NCBI RefSeq assembly: GCF_001662485.1
Contig: NZ_JMTM01000017.1
Coordinates: 496,001-560,000, forward strand
DNA: 64,000 nt
DNA from: Flavobacterium succinicans
GTDB taxonomy: Bacteria > Bacteroidota > Bacteroidia > Flavobacteriales > Flavobacteriaceae
Direction: 5' to 3'
Within the stretch, counting starts at the first letter, position 1. The number at the start of each line of letters is the position of its first letter. Below the pieces are notes generated by a model. It ran no database searches. It was given only the letters and a program-made list of their open reading frames with translations, and had not been told where the DNA came from. Below, in pieces: positions 44,961 through 53,923 of the stretch. Position numbers and translations under genes: made by a program.

Positions 44961-45404
44961 TTATTGGCAAGAAGTTCCATTAAATGTAGTACTATTATTT
45001 GAATTAAATGTCCATGAACCTGAACTTCCACCTACTGAAGTTGAAGAACCATAGCATATCATACCCTTATTAACATTGTTTTCATATTTTTCGATCATAT
45101 AATTAATACTTATATTGGGTTGGCTTGTGGACTTATTTGTGCCAGAAACATTAAATAAAACATTAAACCCGCTAGAAATAGTAAAAGATTCTAAAAATGA
45201 AGTGCTAGTGTTATTGATTGTAGCAGTCGTACCATCTGCTTTTTTATAAGTTATTGTCGAAAAAACAGTATTACCCTCAGTTGGAACTGTAGCTTTCATG
45301 GTAAGTTTATAGGTTGTTGTAATTGTTGGTTCATCGTCATTTTTAGAACAAGATAATAAAACTAAAAAAACTGAAACAAATAAAAATCTTAATGAATTTT
45401 TCAT
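44961..45404 (-). CDS. Small lipoprotein of unknown function
   Basis: A 147-aa protein with a lipoprotein signal 'FLFVSVFLVLLSCSKND' (lipid Cys19). The Thr/Ser/Asn-rich mature part is predicted to be all beta ('YKLTMKATVPTEGNTVFSTITYKKADGTTATI', 'SSGSWTFNSNNSTTFNGTSCQ'), reminiscent of small beta-sandwich lipoproteins of Bacteroidetes. The C-terminal cysteine may pair with the cysteine in 'KGMICYGSS'. No function can be inferred, and there is no operon partner. Confidence 0.75.
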   Translation of the reverse strand: MKNSLRFLFVSVFLVLLSCSKNDDEPTITTTYKLTMKATVPTEGNTVFSTITYKKADGTTATINNTSTSFLESFTISSGFNVLFNVSGTNKSTSQPNISINYMIEKYENNVNKGMICYGSSTSVGGSSGSWTFNSNNSTTFNGTSCQ

Positions 45405-45654
45405 GGTGATGGTATTTAATTTGGCCTACTTTTTACTAAGGTGTTCGGCTTTTCCTTTTTTTTTTTTTTTGGGTCGGCAAAAGTATCGACTTCGTTTCAG
45501 TATTACAAGTAGGTAGATGCTAAATTATTGTTAATGTTTAAATTAACAGGAACTTACAAATAAAAAATCAATTTTTAGTTAAGCAAATAACACAAATCCT
45601 TTCTAACTCATAGGGTTAAAAGGTATTTTATATCTCTTGTTTTTTTTAAGATTG

Positions 45655-46233
45655 TTAAAATCTATAACCAATTCTTAAATGCAGATTTAATCCAGCTGAA
45701 CTTTCGTCTTTAGTGTAACCTTCGCTTTTTGCGAAATAATATCTATAACCGAATCCAATTCCTGTCTCATAGGTGAAATGTTGCCCAATATTTCGCTTTA
45801 TTCCCCATGTTGGTATAATAGAAAGTTGGTTTACTATTTTTACATTGTCATAATTTGATATTGTAATCCAATTTGGATGATAACTTGTTTGTATGGTTAA
45901 ATAATTCCCGCTATTGCCTGCAATACTTTTCGATTCCGCTTGTCTCTTTTCTAAATTATAATACCATCTTGGCTCCAAAGTAATCACAGGAGTCATTAAA
46001 TAGCCAGTTTTAGGATAAAAATTTCCGCCCCAAATTCCTGCATTCATTCCTAATTCTGCTCGTAAAGCAATTTGATTTGCAAGTTTAACCTCTCGGTGTA
46101 CCCAAATTCCTAAAACACCGGTTTGAATGCCATAAGTTGATTTTTCAACACTTGCATTTTGGGCTTTTGTTAAAATAGTAAATGCAAAAAATGATAAAGT
46201 GATTATCATTTTAGTAGTAACTCTAGTTTTCAT
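45655..46233 (-). CDS. Small outer-membrane beta-barrel protein
   Basis: A 192-aa protein with a signal peptide ('MIITLSFFAFTILTKAQNA') and strand-like segments alternating Tyr/Trp/Gly ('YGIQTGVLGIWVHREV', 'GYLMTPVITLEPRWYYNLEKR', 'YETGIGFGYRYYFA'), ending in 'LNLHLRIGYRF' with a terminal Phe as in many outer-membrane barrels. The size suggests an eight-stranded barrel. No specific family is recognised. A palindrome lies 47 bases before its start. Confidence 0.7.
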   Translation of the reverse strand: MKTRVTTKMIITLSFFAFTILTKAQNASVEKSTYGIQTGVLGIWVHREVKLANQIALRAELGMNAGIWGGNFYPKTGYLMTPVITLEPRWYYNLEKRQAESKSIAGNSGNYLTIQTSYHPNWITISNYDNVKIVNQLSIIPTWGIKRNIGQHFTYETGIGFGYRYYFAKSEGYTKDESSAGLNLHLRIGYRF

Positions 46234-46279
46234 ATATTCAGTTAATTTTTATGTTTTTTTATTTTTAAACAATTACCAT

Positions 46280-46302
46280 CTAATGTTCCGATAAAACATT
46301 AG
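46280..46302. promoter_or_regulatory. Palindrome upstream of the outer-membrane protein gene
   Basis: CTAATGTT-CCGATAA-AACATTAG: perfect 8-bp arms around a 7-base spacer. It may be a regulator-binding site or the end of a neighbouring decayed gene. Confidence 0.3.
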
Positions 46303-46666
46303 TTTTTGGGACTAAATTAGGTTCATTTTTAGGACTTTACACCAGAGCAATAGCGAATTGACGAAGTAAATCTTCCAAATCCGTTGTAGCTGTTACCATT
46401 AGTTTTTTTTCTGTGTTTAGTTTTAATAAAGTAAAATGCTAATTGGCGTTTTGCTGATTAAATACCCATTGATTTGAGATTGAATTATTTTTATTGACTT
46501 CTTTTTGTCTACTAATCTCATATGCTTGAAGCAATTCATCTAATACGGATTCCTGTGCAAAAGTAGGTAATCTATGAAATAATTTTTTAACTTATCTAGT
46601 TTTCATTTTTTAAAGATAATAGAAAAAATACTGATTATTGTAGAACTAAGTCCTGATTTATAACTT
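46303..46666. other. Decayed intergenic DNA with two short minus-strand open stretches
   Basis: Minus-strand fragments at 46337-46399 ('MVTATTDLEDLLRQFAIALV') and about 46439-46562 ('FAQESVLDELLQAYEISRQKEVNKNN...QNAN') look protein-like but are broken by stops. They may be the ends of a lost gene; I cannot name it. No intact gene is present. Confidence 0.3.
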
Positions 46667-46812
46667 CCCTAGCCCTGATGGGAGTGGAAATCCTCTGGCT
46701 CGGGTGGCTATTTTTGGCGGGACGGAAAGAGCGACCTAAGAAGCTCCTTTGCGGCCCAGCCAAAAAAGCCAACCGAGGCGGAGATTGTAACGGACAGCAG
46801 GTTTAAGCTCCT
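46667..46812 (+). repeat. Dispersed repeat family A, copy 4 (long form)
   Basis: A 146-base form with the same ends (CCCTAGCCCTGATGGGAG at the left, TTTAAGCTCCT at the right) and a much longer imperfect core hairpin (CTCGG...GGCTATTTTTGG pairing with CCAAAAAAGCC...CCGAG). It lies directly before the thrC terminator. Confidence 0.85.
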
Positions 46813-46813
46813 G

Positions 46814-46846
46814 AAAAAAAAAGCGACTCCTTTACAGAAATCGCTT
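46814..46846 (-). terminator. Terminator of the thrABC operon
   Basis: A 10-bp stem with two G-U pairs (46821-46830 and 46837-46846) and, on the minus strand, a nine-U tail. It begins 22 bases after the thrC stop codon. Confidence 0.85.
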
Positions 46847-46867
46847 ATGAATAGGGTAGTGGTGGAA

Positions 46868-48163
46868 TTATTGGTTTTGTAAAAACGCTTTCAGTTCCTC
46901 ATACGTTTTGATTTTGGTGCTTACTTTATCTTTGTTTAAGACACTTTCTATTTGCGACGGAATGGGTAAAGTCACACCCAATGCAGGTTCTACAATGTCT
47001 AAAAACTTGATAGGGTGGGCGGTTTCGAGGAAAATTCCAAGGGCATCGGGATGGTTTTGTAGTTCTTTTTTTAGACCTAAATAACCCACAGCGCCATGAG
47101 GTTCTGCGATGTAGCCTTTTTGTTGTTGAATGGTTTTCATGGCCTCGAGTGTGGCGGCATCGCTAAAGGTGTAGGACGAGAAGTCTTTTTCGAATTGCTT
47201 CAAATCCTGTTGATACATTTCTTGTATGCGCACAAAATTATTCGGATTGCCCACATCCATAGCATTCGAAATCGTTGCGATGGAAGGTTTTGGGTCGTAC
47301 ACGCCATTTTCTAGGAAACGCGGTACGGTATCGTTGGCATTGGTCGCGGCTACAAAATGTTCGATAGGTAATCCTAATTTTTTGGCAATGATGCCTGCGC
47401 AAATGTTCCCAAAATTCCCACTCGGACACGAGAAGACCAAGGGTTTTTGATGTTGTTTCAAGGCTTTGTAAGCAAAGAAAAAGTAGAACATTTGGGGTAA
47501 CCAACGCGCAATATTGATGGAATTGGCAGAAGTTAAATGAACAGCGGACAATTCAGGATCCAAGAATGCTTTTTTGACCATGTCCTGACAATCGTCAAAA
47601 ACACCGTCTACTTCAAGCGCTTTGATGTTTTGTCCCAAAGTGGTCAATTGGCGTTCTTGAATGTCGCTTACTTTACCCGATGGATACAAGATTACGACAT
47701 CTACTCCAGCAACGCCCAAAAAGCCACTGGCTACGGCACCACCCGTATCCCCAGAAGTGGCTACCAATACGGTATTCTTTTTAGATGGATCGTTTCGGTT
47801 AAAATAGGCGATACAACGCGACATGAAACGGGCGCCCACATCTTTGAACGCCATCGTTGGCCCGTGAAATAATTCTAACGAATAAATGCCATTTTCTACT
47901 TCGACTACAGGAAAATCGAAGCAAAGTGTTTCGGCTATAATTTGGCGTAAAGTATCGGCTGGAATTTCGTCACCCACAAATTGTTGAATGGCTTGAAAAG
48001 CGATTTCCTCGTGAGAAAGATTTTCGATGTTTTCAAAAAATTCGGCTGCCAAAGGGCGAATCGATTCTGGGAAATATAAGCCTTTGTCGGAGGCCAATCC
48101 TTGTACCACTGCTTCCTCAAAAGAAACGTTGGGTGCATTATGGTTTAAACTGTAGTATTTCAT
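46868..48163 (-). CDS. thrC: Threonine synthase
   Basis: A 431-aa PLP enzyme making threonine from O-phosphohomoserine. 'LELFHGPTMAFKDVGARFMSR' contains the PLP lysine. 'VLVATSGDTGGAVASGFLG', 'FSCPSGNFGNICAGIIAKKLGLPI' and 'AEPHGAVGYLGLKKEL' are characteristic of the E. coli-type (class II) ThrC. The length is typical (about 428). It is the last gene of thrA-thrB-thrC, in the order of the pathway, about 100 bases after thrB. Confidence 0.97.
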   Translation of the reverse strand: MKYYSLNHNAPNVSFEEAVVQGLASDKGLYFPESIRPLAAEFFENIENLSHEEIAFQAIQQFVGDEIPADTLRQIIAETLCFDFPVVEVENGIYSLELFHGPTMAFKDVGARFMSRCIAYFNRNDPSKKNTVLVATSGDTGGAVASGFLGVAGVDVVILYPSGKVSDIQERQLTTLGQNIKALEVDGVFDDCQDMVKKAFLDPELSAVHLTSANSINIARWLPQMFYFFFAYKALKQHQKPLVFSCPSGNFGNICAGIIAKKLGLPIEHFVAATNANDTVPRFLENGVYDPKPSIATISNAMDVGNPNNFVRIQEMYQQDLKQFEKDFSSYTFSDAATLEAMKTIQQQKGYIAEPHGAVGYLGLKKELQNHPDALGIFLETAHPIKFLDIVEPALGVTLPIPSQIESVLNKDKVSTKIKTYEELKAFLQNQ

Positions 48164-48176
48164 TTTTAGTGAATAG

Positions 48177-48205
48177 TCGCTCTCGACTGCGCTCGAGCTG
48201 ACAGT
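48177..48205 (+). repeat. Short palindromic repeat between thrB and thrC
   Basis: CTCGA-CTGCGC-TCGAG followed by CTGACAGT, then several copies of an ATTAGT-like unit. From memory, CTCGA...TCGAG palindromes of this form are dispersed in many Bacteroidetes chromosomes. It lies in the 104-base gap between the two genes. Confidence 0.5.
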
Positions 48206-48267
48206 AATTAGTGATTAGTAATTAGTGTGTTGTTTTGCTTGCATAAACAGTATTCCCTATTTGGGGG

Positions 48268-49194
48268 TTAGGAGGCTATTATTGTAACTCCCTCAGGATT
48301 GATTTTCGACACGTGAATTTCGTAGGGCAACTTCATTTCTTCATACACTTTACTCATGGCATCGGCTATTTTTTTGGCATTGGTTTCGCCTTTGCTTAAC
48401 GCAAAAATCGAAGGGCCAGAACCTGAAATTCCAGAGCCCAAAGCACCGTTTTCGTAAGCGGTTTGTTTGATGGCATCAAAACCAGGAATCAACATGCTGC
48501 GAACGGGTTCTATGATTTCGTCATGTAATGAACGACCAATGAGTTCGTAATCCTGAGTGTACAATCCTGCGACTAAACCACCCACATTGCCCCATTGGGT
48601 AATGGCACTTTTTAGGGAAACGGTTTGCTTTAAAACCGATCGCGCATCCGAAGTTTTGAGTTCAATTTGTGGATGAACTACTGTTGCATATAATTCTGAG
48701 GGACTGTCGATTTTGATAATGTCCAAAGGGTTGGAGCTTCTTACTAAAGTGAAGCCTCCCAAAAGGCAAGGGGCTACATTATCAGCATGGGCATTGCCAC
48801 TGGCTAGTTTCTCGCCTTGAATGGCAAATTGTACTAATTCCTTGCGTGAAAAAGGTCGGCCTAGCAATTCGTTAATTCCAAAAACGGCTCCGGCTGAACT
48901 TGCGGCGCTACTTCCAATACCGCTTCCAGCTTTGATATTTTTGTAGATCTCGATTTCAAAACCTAGTTCTGTTTCGAAAGCTTCTAGCAGGGCTAAAGCG
49001 GCTACTCCAGCAACGTTTTTTTCGGTTTCTAAAGGCAAATCGACACCTACGATTTTGGTGATGCGAACGCCTTTTTCGGTAGAAGTTCGCACAATCATTT
49101 CGTCGCCTGCCGTGGCCAAACACAAGCCCAAGACATCAAATCCACAAGAAAGATTAGCGATAGTAGCCGGGCAAAATAGTTTTATTTCTTTCAT
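48268..49194 (-). CDS. thrB: Homoserine kinase
   Basis: A 308-aa GHMP-family kinase that phosphorylates homoserine. 'LFCPATIANLSCGFDVLGLCL' is the N-terminal GHMP motif, 'KAGSGIGSSAASSAGAVFGINELL' the ATP-binding P-loop-like motif, and 'GALGSGISGSGPSIFAL' the third conserved motif. The length is standard. It lies about 100 bases after thrA. That gap has repeats of a CTTAGTTTCT-like unit but no gene. Confidence 0.97.
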   Translation of the reverse strand: MKEIKLFCPATIANLSCGFDVLGLCLATAGDEMIVRTSTEKGVRITKIVGVDLPLETEKNVAGVAALALLEAFETELGFEIEIYKNIKAGSGIGSSAASSAGAVFGINELLGRPFSRKELVQFAIQGEKLASGNAHADNVAPCLLGGFTLVRSSNPLDIIKIDSPSELYATVVHPQIELKTSDARSVLKQTVSLKSAITQWGNVGGLVAGLYTQDYELIGRSLHDEIIEPVRSMLIPGFDAIKQTAYENGALGSGISGSGPSIFALSKGETNAKKIADAMSKVYEEMKLPYEIHVSKINPEGVTIIAS

Positions 49195-49291
49195 TTTTTT
49201 TAGTTTCTTAGTTTCTGAGTGGCTAAGTTTCTATGGTTCTAAGTTTGAATTATCTTAGAGGCTTAGGAACTTAGTCTCTTAGTAACTCTAT

Positions 49292-51739
49292 TTACACATT
49301 TCCAATTCGAATGACATCGGCAAAAATTCCTGAAGCCGTTACTGCTGCACCTGCGCCAGCTCCCTTAATCAATAATGGTTGGTCTACATATCGATCGGTG
49401 TAGAATAATACGATATTGTCTTTTCCTTCTAAGTTGTAAAACGGATGGTCTTTGGCGATGCATTGCAACCCAACATTGGCTTTGCCGTTTTCGAATTGTG
49501 CGACAAATTTTAGACGGGATTCTTTCTCGTTGGCTTCTTTTAATAGCTGTTGAAAATGCGATGCATGAGTAAGTAAGGATTTGAAAAAATCATCATTGTT
49601 GGTCGTATTCATACATTCTTCGGGTAAGAAAGAAAGGTTTTCTATGTCCTCAATTTCCATTTGATAGCCGCTTTCGCGAATCAGAATCAGGATCTTTCGG
49701 GCTACGTCAATACCGCTCAAATCGATTTTAGGATCAGGCTCTGTAAAACCTTGTACTCCAGCTTCTTTTACTACTTCATCAAAAGGATTGTTTTCATTAA
49801 AATTATTGAAAATAAAGTTCAAACTTCCGGACAAAACGGCTTGTATTTTGTGTACTTTGTCTCCAGATGCGATTAGGTTTTTAACCGTATCAATGATTGG
49901 TAATCCTGCACCTACATTGGTTTCGAATAAAAAAGGAGCATTGTATTTTCGGGATAATTTTTTAAGATGTTGATAGTTAGCATAAGCCGATGAACATGCA
50001 ATTTTGTTGCAAGTGACCACGGCTACATTTTGTCTTAAGAAATGTTCATACAATTGTGCTACCTTTTCGTTGGCAGTAATGTCAACAAAAATACTATTGC
50101 GTAAATTAAGTTCTTTTACTCTGTTTACAAAGGCTTCAGCGTTGCTAACTTCACCATTTGCTAGAAGTGATGGCCAATCTTTGAGAGACATGCCTTCTTC
50201 ATCAAAATGCATTTTTTTGGAATTCGAAACGGCAATGACACGCAAATTGATTTTTAGATTTTCTTTTAAAAATTTCTTTTGTTGGTGAATTTGCTCTATA
50301 AATTTTTCGCCCACGTTACCCACACCCATCACAAACAAATTGAGTTGCTTGGTGTTTTCTTCAAAGAAGTTTTCGTGAAGGGTGTTCAAGGCTTTTTTAA
50401 CGTTTCTTTCGTTAATCACTACTGAAATGTTTCTTTCGGAAGCACCTTGTGCAATCGCACGAATATTAACATTGTTTTTTCCTAAAGTGCTAAACATACG
50501 TCCGCTTAGTCCTTGGTGATTTTTCATGTTTTCGCCAACTAAAGCAATGATGCATAAGTTTTTTTCAACGATACAAGGTTCTATTTTGTTTTGAGCAATT
50601 TCAATTTCGAAGGCTTTGTTGATGGCGATTTCGGCAGTTTCGGCATCTGAATTTTGAATACCAATACAAATCGAATGTTCAGAAGAAGCTTGTGTAATGA
50701 AAATGACATTGATTTTTTCATTCGAAAGCACTTCAAAAAGACGTTTGGAAGAACCCGCCACACCAATCATTCCCGAGCCTTCGAGCGTAATAAGTGTAAT
50801 GTTATCGATATGACTGATTCCTTTTACTGGTGTTCCATTCGCAGCAACGGAATTCGAAATTAAAGTGCCTTTGGCTTGGGGCTCAAAAGTGTTTTTAATC
50901 CAAATAGGAATGTTTTTCTGCAATACCGGTTGAATCGTTGGTGGATATAAAACTTTAGCCCCAAAATGAGACAATTCCATCGCTTCTTGATACGAAATAG
51001 TAGCGATGGGTTGCGCTTGTTTTACGAGTTTTGGATTGGCAGTGTACATTCCGTTCACGTCTGTCCAAATTTCCAATTCGGCTACATTTAATGCGCCAGC
51101 AAAAATAGCAGCAGTGTAATCTGATCCGCCACGCCCTAAAGTTGTAGTAATGCCGTCTTCGGTAGCAGCAATAAATCCGGGAAGTAGCACCACTTGTGAG
51201 TCATTATTTTTGAAATAATTTTGAATTAAAGCATTACTCAGCTCAAAATTCACGCTAGCTTTTCCAAAAGTTGCGTTGGTTTTGATTAGTTCGCGACTGT
51301 CTTTGTAGTTAGTGCTTTTTAAATTTTGTTTCAAAGCTTCCGCGATGATAAATGACGACAACAATTCACCAAAACTCAAAATCGTATCTGAAGTTCTAGG
51401 AGATAATTCGCCCAATAAAAAACAACCATCCAATAATGTTTCTAAGTGATTGATGATGCGTTTGATGTGGCTCAGCAAAGCGCTTTGTTCACTAACTGGA
51501 ATTAATTGTTTTAAGGTGTCGAGGTGTTTTTTCTCAATTTCTAAAACGATGTTTCTGAAACTTTCGTCGTTTTGTGCGGCTTTAGAAGCGGCGAGTTGTA
51601 GCAAATCGGTTACTTTGCTTAAGGCTGAAACGACTACGGCTAAAGGTTCATTTTCTGCTTTTTGTGCAATGATGGCTAAAGTTAATTTGATATTATCGGC
51701 ATTGGCTACAGAAGTTCCGCCAAATTTTAATACTCTCAT
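49292..51739 (-). CDS. thrA: Bifunctional aspartate kinase/homoserine dehydrogenase I
   Basis: An 815-aa fusion. The aspartokinase is at residues 1-290 ('RVLKFGGTSVANADN', 'TTLGRGGSDYTAAIFA'), two ACT regulatory domains follow (about 310-455), and the homoserine dehydrogenase is at about 465-815 ('VMGVGNVGEKFIEQI', 'CNKIACSSAYANYQHL', 'FLFETNVGAGLPIIDTVKNL'). It catalyses the first and third steps from aspartate to threonine, and the ACT domains are expected to bind threonine. The size equals that of E. coli ThrA (820). It is first in the thr operon, behind a Thr-rich leader peptide. Confidence 0.98.
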   Translation of the reverse strand: MRVLKFGGTSVANADNIKLTLAIIAQKAENEPLAVVVSALSKVTDLLQLAASKAAQNDESFRNIVLEIEKKHLDTLKQLIPVSEQSALLSHIKRIINHLETLLDGCFLLGELSPRTSDTILSFGELLSSFIIAEALKQNLKSTNYKDSRELIKTNATFGKASVNFELSNALIQNYFKNNDSQVVLLPGFIAATEDGITTTLGRGGSDYTAAIFAGALNVAELEIWTDVNGMYTANPKLVKQAQPIATISYQEAMELSHFGAKVLYPPTIQPVLQKNIPIWIKNTFEPQAKGTLISNSVAANGTPVKGISHIDNITLITLEGSGMIGVAGSSKRLFEVLSNEKINVIFITQASSEHSICIGIQNSDAETAEIAINKAFEIEIAQNKIEPCIVEKNLCIIALVGENMKNHQGLSGRMFSTLGKNNVNIRAIAQGASERNISVVINERNVKKALNTLHENFFEENTKQLNLFVMGVGNVGEKFIEQIHQQKKFLKENLKINLRVIAVSNSKKMHFDEEGMSLKDWPSLLANGEVSNAEAFVNRVKELNLRNSIFVDITANEKVAQLYEHFLRQNVAVVTCNKIACSSAYANYQHLKKLSRKYNAPFLFETNVGAGLPIIDTVKNLIASGDKVHKIQAVLSGSLNFIFNNFNENNPFDEVVKEAGVQGFTEPDPKIDLSGIDVARKILILIRESGYQMEIEDIENLSFLPEECMNTTNNDDFFKSLLTHASHFQQLLKEANEKESRLKFVAQFENGKANVGLQCIAKDHPFYNLEGKDNIVLFYTDRYVDQPLLIKGAGAGAAVTASGIFADVIRIGNV

Positions 51740-51848
51740 TTTTATATTTTTTATGTAATTGAATGCTTAAGGTTTGCTGCCTCCCAAAAGTCTATTTTCT
51801 ATACAATAGATGGGATGATAAACGGATGATATGTAATAAAGTATACCC

Positions 51849-51947
51849 CTAAAGGGTAGTAGTGGTAGTTGTAGTAGCGGTAACAGCAAAAGCAACCCCA
51901 GTTGGAGTTGTCATTAGTAGTGTGTATGTGCTGTTATTCTTTTCCAT
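51849..51947 (-). CDS. thrL: thr operon leader peptide
   Basis: A 32-codon frame, about 110 bases upstream of thrA on the same strand, with 13 threonine codons. Seven of these are consecutive just before the terminal Leu and stop ('AVTATTTTTTTL'). This is the pattern of amino-acid biosynthetic attenuators: ribosomes stall on Thr codons when charged tRNA-Thr is scarce. The last sense codons can pair with GGGGTA just after the stop (TACCC/GGGTA). Further downstream, TCTATT/AATAGA can form another hairpin followed by CTTTTGG. A classic long U-run terminator is not visible, so the exact mechanism is open. Confidence 0.85.
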   Translation of the reverse strand: MEKNNSTYTLLMTTPTGVAFAVTATTTTTTTL

Positions 51948-51957
51948 TTTGATTTTT

Positions 51958-51965
51958 CAAAAATA
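51958..51965 (-). promoter_or_regulatory. Bacteroidetes -7 box (TATTTTTG) of the thr operon
   Basis: The minus strand reads TATTTTTG, a full TAnnTTTG match, ending 10 bases before the leader-peptide ATG. Transcription would begin only a few bases before the leader, typical of attenuated operons. A -33 box is not obvious. Confidence 0.55.
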
Positions 51966-52359
51966 CAGTTTTTTTGTAAAGATTTAGAACTGTTTAGTCT
52001 TTTTACGAATATTTTAATAATGACGAAGCAATCTTCTTAAAATTATGTTTAATTTATTTTTAGCAATGGATGTTTGTGATTTTCTTGGGTTTATCTTGTG
52101 TTCAAAGCTAAGAAGTAAATGTTTTTTTTATTAAATGTGAAACAAATAGCTTCAAGTAAGTCGAATGTTTTTATTTTAAGGTTTGTTTTTGAGATTTAAA
52201 ATTTAAAATAAAGTCAAGTATTTTAATCTAAGATGAAAACTTTCCTCGATTAAAAAAGGAATAGTGTGTTAAAAATGTTTGCTCTTTTTTAATTATTTCT
52301 AATTTCTGTTGGTTTTTAATGTGAATTTATTCAATTTTGGAGCTTAAACGATTATTAAA
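51966..52359. other. Divergent thr/hutH intergenic region
   Basis: About 390 AT-rich bases with no gene. A CAATTTTG sequence at 52332-52339, one mismatch from TAnnTTTG, lies about 20 bases before the hutH ATG and may be its -7 box. No known operator was recognised. Confidence 0.35.
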
Positions 52360-53874
52360 ATGGATAATACGCATTATATTTCTACCGAACTCCTTACTTT
52401 TGAAGTACTTCAAGAGATTGTAGCTTTTCAAAAAACCATTGCTTTATCAGAAGAAGCCAAAGTAAATATTCAGAAATGTAGGGATTTCTTGGATAAAAAG
52501 ATGGCTACGCATACCGAACCTATTTATGGGATTAATACTGGTTTTGGTTCGTTGTGTAATGTTAAAATTTCTAACGAAAACTTGTCAAAGCTTCAAGAAA
52601 ATTTAGTAAAGTCTCATGCTTGTGGTACTGGAGAGGAAGTTCCTACGGCTATTGTTCAATTGATGTTGTTGCTTAAAATTCAATCGTTAAGTTATGGTTA
52701 TTCTGGAGTTCAATTGCAAACGGTAGAGCGTTTGGTTGATTTTTATAATAACGGAATATATCCAGTTGTGTACACCTTAGGTTCGCTTGGGGCTTCAGGT
52801 GATTTGGCTCCTTTGGCTCATTTGTCATTGCCCTTATTAGGTGAAGGTGAAGTGTATTTTGAAGGAAAAAAAGTCCACGCTAGTGAGGTGCTCGCAACTT
52901 TTAAATGGGATCCTATAGTTTTGCAATCCAAGGAAGGTTTAGCTTTGTTGAACGGAACTCAATTTATGGCGGCTTATGGCGCTCACATTTTGATTAAAGG
53001 ATATAAGTTGTCTTATTTTGCAGATTTAATCGGTTCGATTTCTTTGGAGGCTTTTGATGGACGAATTGAACCTTTTAATGAATTGATTCATTTTATTCGC
53101 CCTCACAAAGGACAGATTCAAACCGCACAGCGGGTAAATGATTTTTTGGCTGGAAGCCAAATTATAGCGCAACCCAAATTGCATGTGCAAGATCCTTATT
53201 CGTTCCGCTGTATTCCCCAAGTGCATGGTGCTTCAAAAGATGCCATGGAGTATGTAAAAAAAGTCTTTAAGACCGAAATCAACTCGGTTACTGATAATCC
53301 AAATATTTTCATTGAAAGTGATCAAATCATTTCTGGAGGGAATTTTCATGGACAACCTCTGGCATTGGCGCTCGATTTTATGGCAATTGCTTTGGCTGAA
53401 TTGGGAAGTATTTCCGAAAGAAGAACCTATCAATTGATTGCTGGCTTACGAAATCTTCCAGCTTTTTTGGTTGATAATCCAGGATTGAATTCTGGTTTTA
53501 TGATTCCACAATACACTGCTGCTAGTATTGCTAGCCAAAACAAACAGTTAGCGACTCCATCAAGTATTGATAGTATTGTTTCAAGTAACGGTCAAGAAGA
53601 TCATGTAAGTATGGGGGCTAATGGCGCTACAAAATGCTTGCGTATCATGGATAATTTAGAGCGTATTCTGGCTATTGAGTTGATGAATGCTTCTCAGGCC
53701 ATCGAGTATAGAAGGCCCTTACAGTCTAGTGATTTTATAGAAATGTTCTTGAATTCGTATCGTCAAGAAGTTCCATTTGTTAATGAAGATCGAATTTTCC
53801 ATTACGATATTGAGAAGACAATTGCTTTTCTAAATAGTTTTCATATTGAAGACGAATTGATAACATTAAGCTAA
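52360..53874 (+). CDS. hutH: Histidine ammonia-lyase
   Basis: A 504-aa aromatic amino-acid ammonia-lyase. The tripeptide A145-S146-G147 in 'LGSLGASGDLAPLAHLSLPLLGEG' forms the MIO cofactor. 'YGINTGFGSL' supplies the catalytic Tyr, and 'QDPYSFRCIPQVHGA', 'SVTDNPNIF' and 'GQEDHVSMGANGA' are conserved HutH segments. It deaminates histidine to urocanate, the first step of histidine use. No other hut gene is adjacent, so the remaining pathway would be elsewhere. Phenylalanine or tyrosine lyase activity is less likely given the Q-D-x-Y-S-x-R pattern. Confidence 0.95.
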   Translation: MDNTHYISTELLTFEVLQEIVAFQKTIALSEEAKVNIQKCRDFLDKKMATHTEPIYGINTGFGSLCNVKISNENLSKLQENLVKSHACGTGEEVPTAIVQLMLLLKIQSLSYGYSGVQLQTVERLVDFYNNGIYPVVYTLGSLGASGDLAPLAHLSLPLLGEGEVYFEGKKVHASEVLATFKWDPIVLQSKEGLALLNGTQFMAAYGAHILIKGYKLSYFADLIGSISLEAFDGRIEPFNELIHFIRPHKGQIQTAQRVNDFLAGSQIIAQPKLHVQDPYSFRCIPQVHGASKDAMEYVKKVFKTEINSVTDNPNIFIESDQIISGGNFHGQPLALALDFMAIALAELGSISERRTYQLIAGLRNLPAFLVDNPGLNSGFMIPQYTAASIASQNKQLATPSSIDSIVSSNGQEDHVSMGANGATKCLRIMDNLERILAIELMNASQAIEYRRPLQSSDFIEMFLNSYRQEVPFVNEDRIFHYDIEKTIAFLNSFHIEDELITLS

Positions 53875-53895
53875 CATTAGCTGTAAATAATGGAT

Positions 53896-53903
53896 TAATT
53901 TTG
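53896..53903 (+). promoter_or_regulatory. Bacteroidetes -7 box (TAATTTTG) of the phosphate-transport pair
   Basis: TAATTTTG is a full TAnnTTTG match, ending 20 bases before the ATG of the DUF47 gene. Confidence 0.5.
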
Positions 53904-53923
53904 CAAATCTAAATCGATAAAAA

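Noticed and set aside
45455..45472. Long T run as a terminator
   Set aside because: There is no stem before it on either strand; it is a simple homopolymer upstream of the lipoprotein gene.
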